Source: CAZWBR01 sp964404205 | GTDB taxonomy: Bacteria; Bacteroidota; Bacteroidia; Bacteroidales; Prolixibacteraceae | NCBI GenBank assembly: GCA_964404205.1 | Contig: CAYOJD010000081.1 | Location: 1 to 15,460 of the forward strand | Direction: 5' to 3' | Length of the DNA stretch: 15,460 nucleotides | Part shown: piece by piece, positions 1 through 5,732 of the stretch | Numbering within the stretch: the stretch's first letter is position 1 | Layout: each line of letters starts with the position of its first letter | Notes under the pieces: model-generated | Seen by the model: the letters and a program-made list of their open reading frames with translations, nothing else | What the model was told of the DNA's origin: nothing | Database searches by the model: none | Program-made: the position numbers and the translations under genes

Positions 1-49
1 CATTAAATTTCTGAATAGAGGACTAAGATAAACTCTTTTAGGCCTAATT

Positions 50-835
50 TTGTCAAAAATACCGACCATGAAGGATAATCTGGAAGAAATAAAAAAGGTT
101 GAATCGATGCTTCTGAAAGTTGGGACATTGCTGATGAGTTCCGGGGCCAGTACCGGTCGTATCAGAACCACCGTAAACCGCATCGCGGCAGCCATAGGTT
201 ATAATGTTGAACTACTGATCACGAATCGAACATTAATGCTCAGGGTTAGTGATGAAGAGAGCAGCGATTTTGTAGCCAGCTTAAAGCGGACATCGCCTCA
301 TGGAGTCAATTTTTTGTTGGTTTCAGGCATAAGCCGTATGAGTTGGCGAGTTGTGGAAGAAAACTGGACAGTTGACCAAATTAACAAAGACTTGGAAAGA
401 TTGGTAGCCCTTCCCCACTACCCCCGTTTGATTGTACTACTATTAGTTTCGCTGGCCGGAACCTCGTTTTGCAGGCTTTTTGGTGGCGAAGGTGTTGAGC
501 TTTTAGTCGCATTTATTGCAACTTTCTTTGGACTGTTTATCAGACAAGAAACTGTAAAAAAAGGATTTAACCCTTATCTCTGTGTCGGATTTGCCGCCTT
601 TGCCGCCTCACTTGTTTCGGGAATGGGCGTGGTATTAGGCTTGGGTAAAGCACCGGAAACAGCTTTTGCGACATCGGTTTTATTTTTGGTACCGGGTGTT
701 CCGTTAATTAACTCATTTACTGATTTAATTGATGGAAACCTCTTGAATGGAATTACCCGAGGCGTGCACGGAATGATTATCGCCTTTGCAATTGCACTGG
801 GCCTGATGGGTGCAATGATAATATACAACATCTGA
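50..835 (+). CDS. ThrE/YjjP-type threonine/serine exporter, large subunit (DUF1212)
   Basis: Predicted inner-membrane exporter subunit of the ThrE family, whose members export threonine and serine; the E. coli YjjPB pair has instead been linked to dicarboxylate export, so the substrate here is open. The first ~120 residues are soluble and include GASTGRI (residues 32-38), a conserved spot of DUF1212. From about residue 125 come roughly five hydrophobic segments, including LVPGVPLINSFTDLIDG (212-228), the family's signature membrane motif. An in-frame TAA at 29-31 bounds the frame. The start is TTG at 50 or ATG at 68; neither has a clear Shine-Dalgarno, so the first six residues are uncertain. 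The stop is one base before the ATG of the next gene, which suggests translational coupling with the small subunit. Family assignment is firm; the transported compound is inference. Confidence 0.9.
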   Translation: MSKIPTMKDNLEEIKKVESMLLKVGTLLMSSGASTGRIRTTVNRIAAAIGYNVELLITNRTLMLRVSDEESSDFVASLKRTSPHGVNFLLVSGISRMSWRVVEENWTVDQINKDLERLVALPHYPRLIVLLLVSLAGTSFCRLFGGEGVELLVAFIATFFGLFIRQETVKKGFNPYLCVGFAAFAASLVSGMGVVLGLGKAPETAFATSVLFLVPGVPLINSFTDLIDGNLLNGITRGVHGMIIAFAIALGLMGAMIIYNI

Positions 836-836
836 T

Positions 837-1328
837 ATGGAATTAATTACATTGTTAGAGAAGGGATTGTGGTCGGGTTTCGCCGCACTGGGCTTCGCCA
901 TTTTATTCAATGTACCGCAACGAACATTAGCCATAATATGGATGATGGGAGCAATAGGCGGTTTCTGCAAATTCACTTTAATGAATCTTGAAATTGGCAT
1001 AACAGTGGCTTCATTGGCAAGTGCCTCTCTGATAGGATTTATCAGCGTTTACGCTGCACATCACCAAAAATCTCCACCCCTTATTTTCTCGATCCCTTCT
1101 GTTATACCAATGGTTCCCGGTGCTTTTGCCTACCGGATGATGCTTGGTTTTATGAAGCTATTGGGCGAAGATATTAGCGGAAACAACTACCTGAACATAC
1201 TTGCCGAGACCACTAACAATGGACTGAAAGCAATTTTTATTTTGATGGCATTAGCTGCCGGAGTTTCTATTCCGATGTTGCTAACCAGAAAGGAGACTTT
1301 CAAAAGAATTAAAAGAGAAAACGAATAA
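837..1328 (+). CDS. ThrE/YjjB-type exporter, small subunit (DUF3815)
   Basis: Small integral-membrane partner of the preceding ThrE-like protein. In some bacteria (Corynebacterium ThrE) the two halves are one polypeptide; here they are separate, as in E. coli YjjP/YjjB. The 163-residue protein is almost all hydrophobic helices. It carries IPSVIPMVPGAFAYRMM (residues 86-102), matching the VPG-type membrane motif of this half, and ends in a basic cytoplasmic tail (TRKETFKRIKRENE). It begins one base after the stop of the large subunit and ends three bases before the next ATG, so the three genes should be one transcript. ATG at 837 is the only sensible start. Confidence is high for family and pairing, low for substrate. 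Confidence 0.9.
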   Translation: MELITLLEKGLWSGFAALGFAILFNVPQRTLAIIWMMGAIGGFCKFTLMNLEIGITVASLASASLIGFISVYAAHHQKSPPLIFSIPSVIPMVPGAFAYRMMLGFMKLLGEDISGNNYLNILAETTNNGLKAIFILMALAAGVSIPMLLTRKETFKRIKRENE

Positions 1329-1331
1329 AAA

Positions 1332-1646
1332 ATGAGCCACATCGATAAAATCAGTTCTCAGGAAATACTGGTCAGCAAATTGCTTGAGAACATGGAACAA
1401 ATTCTGGGACAAAAAACCGGCGGTAGCATAGCAGCAACTATTCTTAACACAATCAACCAATTAAGGGAGAATGGCGAATCAGATGAGGTTATAATTAAAA
1501 AAATTGCCCGGTTAACCGGACTATCAGAGAATGATCCCAAAATAGGTCAGATTATAACTGAAATTAACGACCGTCCTATGGAAGAAACCTACAAACCTTT
1601 TAATAATCCCCTCTTTCAGCAATTGTTAAAAGAATTGGAAGATTAA
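1332..1646 (+). CDS. Small helical protein of unknown function, third gene of the exporter operon
   Basis: I do not recognise this 104-residue protein. It is predicted soluble, with no signal peptide or membrane segment. The composition suggests mostly alpha helix (EILVSKLLENMEQILGQ, then SDEVIIKKIARLTGL) followed by a short tail ending FQQLLKELED. Its support as a real gene is position: the ATG lies three bases after the stop of the ThrE-like small subunit, on the same strand, with no room for a promoter. It might be an accessory or regulatory factor for the exporter, but nothing in the sequence proves that. It ends two bases before the stop codon of the convergent ATP-grasp gene. Confidence 0.72.
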   Translation: MSHIDKISSQEILVSKLLENMEQILGQKTGGSIAATILNTINQLRENGESDEVIIKKIARLTGLSENDPKIGQIITEINDRPMEETYKPFNNPLFQQLLKELED

Positions 1647-1648
1647 AT

Positions 1649-2884
1649 TCAAGTTCTTTCGGCAACAAGGTACGCACCAAACAGATTCCCGGATTGAAAT
1701 GGAGTCAGTGCCAGAAAGCCTTCGTGAATCAGATTCCCTGATAATTTTAACGGTGATTTTTCAATCATCATTTTCACAAAATCATCGAACAATCCATTCT
1801 CACCCCTGTAAATGAAAAATTTAGCCTGCGAACCTTCAGCCAGATGTCTTCGCAATCGCAAAGCGATTGCTCCCATTGTAAAGCGACAATTTATCTCGAT
1901 GCAAGGATGCCAGACCAATTCACCGTTTACATTTCTGTAAATTAACGTATCGACTCCCAACCACCCATAATACTCAGTAGCATAACTACTTTCAGATAAT
2001 TTTGACCTTATCTTTCCAACAATTGACTCCTTGTGCCGATTAAAAAAAACTTTCACTTCATTCGACAAATCGAACGAAAGTTCGTGAAGATTTTGCGAAG
2101 TAAAACGCCCGGCTTTATCGGTAGTAAAACTGGTTATGCCCAAAAACTCAATCTCGTTTTTCTCATTCGAAAAAAACTGAAAAGAAATATCAGCCAATTT
2201 ATTGTGCCAAGGCTCGACCAGAACAAAACCCTGCTCCCTCAAGACACCTGAAATCACCTGAATATTGGTCATATTTAGCTCGTTTTCGCGAAGAACTTGC
2301 ATGCCGCGACCGGAAGAACTCCAGGGCGACTTAACCACAAGCTGTCCGCCTGGTTCTTGCATCAACACAATATCATCTAATCGTTTAACGATTAAGGCCA
2401 ATTCCGATGATTGAACCATCCATCCTTCACTATCATCCGATACAATCTGGCGAAGAATTTGTAACGATGAATGACGGCCGAACAACTCTTTATGAATGTT
2501 TTTCCATTCTGAATATTTTGATGCAATAAGCGGGTTTGCAATTTTAATTAATCCGGAAAAAAGATGGTGCATCACAGGACTCCACCCCCAAGGTAAAATC
2601 CGATGGATACCTCCGGGGAAATTATTTGTATAATCTATATTACCCAATAGGTTATCTTTGATAAAAAGGGGCGGTGAAAATCCGGCAACATTCAGATATT
2701 GAATAAATTCAGTTGAAACAGCATCTCTTACAACCACAAAATCATTACAATCGGCCAGAAATGCCATCAAAGAAGCTAAATTGGCTTCAAATTCACGAAG
2801 TTTTGCAGGAGCCATGTAGTAAGGTGAACCATTGGCTACTGCCAGTTCGCAGGTTGGATGAAAAATATAGAGGTCGTTTGCCAT
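1649..2884 (-). CDS. Uncharacterised ATP-grasp-fold ligase-like protein
   Basis: Soluble protein of 411 residues with ATP-grasp hallmarks. Numbering is from the ATG at 2884. Residues 183-195 read VVKSPWSSSGRGM, a nucleotide-binding lysine followed by a Ser/Gly-rich loop. LVEPWHN (222-228) resembles the acidic hinge segment, GVDTLIY (310-316) is a typical core strand, and EINCRF (330-335) matches the E-x-N-x-R metal/phosphate motif seen as EINPR in carboxylases and synthetases. ATP-grasp enzymes join a carboxylate to an amine, thiol or similar group through an acyl-phosphate. The acceptor here is unknown, and the N-terminal ~170 residues match nothing I can name. A TTG at 2890 is also in frame; the ATG two codons later is preferred. 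The gene is monocistronic and convergent with the exporter operon. Fold call is fairly sure; product unknown. Confidence 0.72.
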   Translation of the reverse strand: MANDLYIFHPTCELAVANGSPYYMAPAKLREFEANLASLMAFLADCNDFVVVRDAVSTEFIQYLNVAGFSPPLFIKDNLLGNIDYTNNFPGGIHRILPWGWSPVMHHLFSGLIKIANPLIASKYSEWKNIHKELFGRHSSLQILRQIVSDDSEGWMVQSSELALIVKRLDDIVLMQEPGGQLVVKSPWSSSGRGMQVLRENELNMTNIQVISGVLREQGFVLVEPWHNKLADISFQFFSNEKNEIEFLGITSFTTDKAGRFTSQNLHELSFDLSNEVKVFFNRHKESIVGKIRSKLSESSYATEYYGWLGVDTLIYRNVNGELVWHPCIEINCRFTMGAIALRLRRHLAEGSQAKFFIYRGENGLFDDFVKMMIEKSPLKLSGNLIHEGFLALTPFQSGNLFGAYLVAERT

Positions 2885-2967
2885 ACCCAAAAATAGTAAT
2901 TTGACCCATAATCCCGATTTAATTCTCTAACTTGCCAAACGAATTCAATCGTTCAATCTGAATAAAT

Positions 2968-3495
2968 ATGACACTGACAAAAAAAAGTAAGTTTCTAATC
3001 TGCAACGATCTTACAGCATCGAATCAAGAGAGTAGCGACTTTATCCTGCATAATCACAAACCACGGTTTCTGGCTAAAGTTACCGAAATTGCTTTCGAAG
3101 AAATTACAACAATTCCTGAGCGCCCGTTTGCTGACACACTGTATGTCAACCCGGAAGGAGTAATGGAAGTTTACAGAATTGAGGTTTCTGATTTCTACGA
3201 TCGGTCAGACGACGAAGCACTTCAGGACGAACTATTTGAAGCATCCGGCTATTACGCCAAATATCTTCAGGTTATTGAAGAAGGCGAAGGAATGGAGCCT
3301 GGTTTCCCGGTTAAAGATTTTAGCGAAGAACTCCCAGGGTTAAAAATTCTTCGATCGCAGGAAAGTTGGACAATTGTTTATAATGGTTTAGTCGCCGAAT
3401 TTCCATCAGAAGAAGAAATGGACGAATTCCTTGAAAATGAATTGGAAATTGAACCAGAACTGTTGGATCAGGGAATTATCAATCAATTCGATTAG
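2968..3495 (+). CDS. Acidic soluble protein of unknown function
   Basis: Unrecognised protein of 175 residues with no signal peptide or membrane helix. It is strongly acidic, especially at the C-terminus, where 13 of the last 34 residues are Asp or Glu. A basic N-terminus (TLTKKSKF) precedes a mixed alpha/beta-looking middle (YVNPEGVMEVYRIEVSDFYD; later WTIVYNGLVAEFPSEEEMDE). ATG at 2968 is the first sensible start. The gene is divergent from the ATP-grasp gene across an 83-base gap, so the two may share a control region. Its 3' end overlaps the 3' end of the EamA gene on the other strand by 17 bases. Length, codon use like its neighbours and an uninterrupted frame support a real gene; I cannot give a function. 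Confidence 0.7.
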   Translation: MTLTKKSKFLICNDLTASNQESSDFILHNHKPRFLAKVTEIAFEEITTIPERPFADTLYVNPEGVMEVYRIEVSDFYDRSDDEALQDELFEASGYYAKYLQVIEEGEGMEPGFPVKDFSEELPGLKILRSQESWTIVYNGLVAEFPSEEEMDEFLENELEIEPELLDQGIINQFD

Positions 3496-4390
3496 CCCTC
3501 ACCCGCTGAAGCTTACTGTAATATTTGTTCATCATTGGGAAACTGAGAACAGTCAACAAAATGATTAAGGTACCAATATAAAAACCTGCTGTCATCTTTT
3601 CCGATTCTCCAAAAAACAGGAAAGCCATAATTATCCCGTAAACCGGTTCGAGGTTTATGGTTAATGTAACCATGTAAGCAGAAAGATGTTTCATCACATC
3701 AATCTGAATAACAAAGGCATAAGCCGTACACACGGTACCAAGTAAAAACAGATAAGCTAAATCCGAAGCCGTTGGCAATGCAAAACTGGCTTTATCTGTA
3801 ACCTCCGGAATCAGGAAAAAAAGAGTCAGGACAAACCAGCCTCCCAGTAACTCATAAAAACTGATTACCGAAGCCGGATGTTTCGCAATAAGTTTCTTAT
3901 TCAATACCGTAAACAGTGCCGCAAGAAAAGCCGATAAAAGCGCTACCAGAATGCCCGAAACATAGTGCATCTCGAAAGTAAAAATGAGATAAAGCCCGGC
4001 AATGATGATGATGCCGGTCAATACTTCCAGCCAATTGACCTTCTTCCGAAAGAAAAAAGGCTCAAGAAAACTTGTAAACAACGTTGTTGTGGCAAAACAT
4101 CCCAACGTAACCGAAACATTCGAGAGTTTAATTGCGCCAAAGAAGGCAATCCAGTGTGCTGCAACCACCACGCCCACCATTGAAATCCGAAGAAAATCAC
4201 CTTTGCTGATCGACAAGTCTATATTCTTTATTCTTAGATAGATAAAGAAGAAAATTACGGCGATTAGCATCCTGAACCAAACCAGTTCGTAAGCCGGTAA
4301 CTGAATCAATTTGCCAAGTATAGCCGTAAAGCCGTAAATTACTACAATGATGTGCAACTTCAGTTGACTGATGAATAGCTCTTTTTCCAC
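3479..4390 (-). CDS. EamA/DMT-superfamily transporter
   Basis: Inner-membrane transporter of the drug/metabolite transporter superfamily, with about ten hydrophobic segments in two EamA halves. The first half starts HIIVVIYGFTAILGKLI and contains WFRMLIAVIFFF. The second contains ALLSAFLAALFTVLNKK and ends with TINLEPVYGIIMAFLFFGE, a hallmark of the second EamA repeat. Members commonly export amino acids or other small metabolites; the substrate is not deducible here. The open frame reaches a TTG at 4456, but that extension would run through a terminator-like hairpin (4420-4451) and encode a non-family N-terminus. GTG at 4388-4390 gives 303 residues, normal for the family, and is preferred. 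The 3' end overlaps the acidic-protein gene by 17 bases. The upstream hairpin may control expression. Confidence 0.88.
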   Translation of the reverse strand: MEKELFISQLKLHIIVVIYGFTAILGKLIQLPAYELVWFRMLIAVIFFFIYLRIKNIDLSISKGDFLRISMVGVVVAAHWIAFFGAIKLSNVSVTLGCFATTTLFTSFLEPFFFRKKVNWLEVLTGIIIIAGLYLIFTFEMHYVSGILVALLSAFLAALFTVLNKKLIAKHPASVISFYELLGGWFVLTLFFLIPEVTDKASFALPTASDLAYLFLLGTVCTAYAFVIQIDVMKHLSAYMVTLTINLEPVYGIIMAFLFFGESEKMTAGFYIGTLIILLTVLSFPMMNKYYSKLQRVRANRID

Positions 4391-4419
4391 CGGGATTCGA
4401 TAATTTCTGCGAATTAAAT

Positions 4420-4451
4420 AAAAAAACCCAGGATTCAGGGAGAATCCGGGG
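4420..4451 (-). terminator. Intrinsic terminator-like hairpin on the minus strand, upstream of the EamA gene
   Basis: On the minus strand an arm CCCCGGATTC (4451-4442), a five-base loop (TCCCT) and an arm GAATCCTGGG (4436-4427) form a 9-bp stem with one C/T mismatch, followed directly by seven T (4426-4420). This is a textbook intrinsic terminator shape. It sits about 30 bases before the likely GTG start of the EamA gene, so it either ends a short minus-strand transcript or acts as an attenuator in the EamA leader. A further GAATCC copy at 4398-4393, next to the GTG, could compete for the first arm. Confidence 0.6.
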
Positions 4452-4536
4452 TTCAATACCCAAATACAACATCTTTCTGTAAAAACAACTAAAACTAAAA
4501 CCTAACCAAACTAAAAACCTAACACTTATGAAATGA
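4452..4536 (+). promoter_or_regulatory. G-depleted, CTAA-rich leader-like tract ending in ATG-AAA-TGA
   Basis: Bases 4452-4529 contain a single G (4479), and 4480-4529 contain none, with CTAA repeated five times. It ends at ATG (4528-4530), AAA, then TGA. A/C-rich, G-poor leaders ending at ATGAAA are, from memory, common ahead of secreted or outer-membrane genes in Bacteroidota. Here the reading frame stops after two codons, and no gene follows until 4687. It may be the remnant of a 5' untranslated region, or, read on the other strand, the C-free 5' part of a small RNA that ends at the 4420-4451 hairpin. From 4537 to 4686 I see nothing beyond AT-rich sequence. Confidence 0.35.
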
Positions 4537-4686
4537 TTGTACCTATATTACGCACCAGTCCAAAAAAGGTTCACTATTATCGAACTTTTTCTTATTTTTC
4601 AGTAATATTTTTTAAACCCTTTTCCTTTCTGCTTCTTATAAGTTTTTATAGAGCTGATAATCAAATATTAATATCTCAAACAAACG

Positions 4687-5157
4687 ATGGACATACTTTT
4701 AATAATTTTAGGTACAGTATTTATGCTCATTGGTATAGCTGGTTGTATTTTACCGATATTACCGGGTCCGCCAATCTCCTATATTGGATTACTTATTCTC
4801 CACTTTACAACCAGGATTGACTTCAGCAATCAATTTTTGATTGCATGGGCACTTGTCACCATTGCCGTTTCGGCAGCCGATTACTTTATACCGATATGGG
4901 GAACTAAAAAATTTGGAGGCAGCAAATATGGAATTTGGGGCAGCTTGATTGGAATGATTACCGGTTTTCTTTGGCCGCCCTTGGGAATCATTGCAGGTAC
5001 GTTTATTGGAGCTGTTCTCGGCGAATGGTTGGGTGGGAACAAGGAAATGGCGATTAAAGCCGGGTTCGGTTCGTTTATCGGTTTTATGGGCGGAATTGTT
5101 TTAAAGCTAATTGCATCAGGAATAATGCTCTATTATTTCATCAAAGCCCTTTTATGA
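4687..5157 (+). CDS. DUF456 family membrane protein
   Basis: Integral-membrane protein of 156 residues from the DUF456 family, whose function is unknown. Visible features are the N-terminal hydrophobic segment ending GCILPILPGPP (residues 19-29), the central IWGTKKFGGSKYGIWGS (70-86), and glycine-rich helices GIIAGTFIGAVLGEWLGGN (98-116) and AGFGSFIGFMGGIVLKL. This order is characteristic of the family, and the length is normal. ATG at 4687 is directly supported by the hydrophobic N-terminus starting there. It is single-gene, preceded by 150 bases of AT-rich sequence, and its last six bases overlap the 3' end of the response regulator on the opposite strand. The family call is firm; nothing in the context suggests a specific role. 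Confidence 0.9.
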   Translation: MDILLIILGTVFMLIGIAGCILPILPGPPISYIGLLILHFTTRIDFSNQFLIAWALVTIAVSAADYFIPIWGTKKFGGSKYGIWGSLIGMITGFLWPPLGIIAGTFIGAVLGEWLGGNKEMAIKAGFGSFIGFMGGIVLKLIASGIMLYYFIKALL

Positions 5158-5523
5158 AAATTTATTGATTACAGCTCTTAAAACATTAATATTGTATGGT
5201 TTATATAAGAAATCATTACAGCCTATTTCCAGGGCTTCGTCCCTGATTTGACCATAATCAAAAGCTGTTACAGCAATAATAGGGACGTTTTTATCAAACA
5301 TACGAATCATTTTAGTTGCCTCGATACCACTGTAAACCGGCATTTTCAAGTCCATAAAAATGATGTCGCAATCTTTTTGGCGAGCTATTTCAACAACTTG
5401 AGCCCCATCTTTTGCCCTGATCAACTCAAAATTGTCATTTTTCAACAAAGCACTGATCAACAGAAAATTATCATCAATATCTTCTGCAATTAAAAGCCTT
5501 ATTTTTCTGGACTTATCCAACAT
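5152..5523 (-). CDS. Stand-alone response-regulator receiver domain
   Basis: CheY-like receiver of 123 residues with no output domain. The acidic pair E14-D15 lies in LLIAEDIDDN, the phosphoacceptor is D58 in IIFMDLKMP, the switch threonine is T86 in IIAVTAFD, and the conserved lysine is K108 in FLYKPYN. It should be phosphorylated by a histidine or hybrid kinase encoded elsewhere; none is in the window. It acts through protein contacts rather than DNA binding. The upstream protease gene is on the same strand but 209 bases away, and a plausible promoter lies at 5558-5565, so it is probably transcribed on its own. The 3' end overlaps the DUF456 gene by six bases. All key residues are intact. 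Confidence 0.93.
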   Translation of the reverse strand: MLDKSRKIRLLIAEDIDDNFLLISALLKNDNFELIRAKDGAQVVEIARQKDCDIIFMDLKMPVYSGIEATKMIRMFDKNVPIIAVTAFDYGQIRDEALEIGCNDFLYKPYNINVLRAVINKFS

Positions 5524-5557
5524 TATCCCGATATTATTAATTAAGCATAATACTAAA

Positions 5558-5565
5558 CAAAAGTA
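5558..5565 (-). promoter_or_regulatory. Candidate Bacteroidota -7 promoter box for the receiver gene
   Basis: On the minus strand TACTTTTG exactly fits the TAnnTTTG -7 consensus of the Bacteroidota primary sigma factor, 34 bases before the ATG at 5523. A clear -33 TTTG at the usual 19-21 base distance is missing; only T-rich sequence is there. The box lies inside three spaced GTTTA copies (5555-5585). An AT-rich genome yields such boxes by chance, so this is tentative. Confidence 0.35.
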
Positions 5566-5732
5566 AACAAAATAGTAAACGCTAATTAAAAACCAGCAAT
5601 TGTTTCAGTGTGATTTTGGCAGTTACTATTTGTGAAACAAATCTTTTAAATTCTATTTACAAGTTAAGGAAAATTTTAGTTCCCTCAGCAGTTTTTTCAT
5701 ATAAAGGAGTAAATTCAATTTTTGAATCAATT

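Noticed and set aside
2888..2895. TATTTTTG on the minus strand, an exact TAnnTTTG match before the ATP-grasp gene
   Set aside because: It ends only three bases before the ATG at 2884 and lacks a -33 TTTG at the right distance, so it would give no usable leader.
4391..4456. TTG-initiated N-terminal extension of the EamA transporter
   Set aside because: It would code through the hairpin and T run and adds residues foreign to the family; GTG 4390 gives a normal length.
4197..4472. 91-residue minus-strand frame as a leader peptide for the EamA gene
   Set aside because: It passes through the terminator hairpin and far into the EamA coding region in another frame, with no run of regulatory codons; not a leader peptide.
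4533..4820. 95-residue plus-strand frame starting at ATG 4533, just inside the leader-like tract
   Set aside because: It runs into the well-supported DUF456 gene in another frame, and its product has no recognisable motif.
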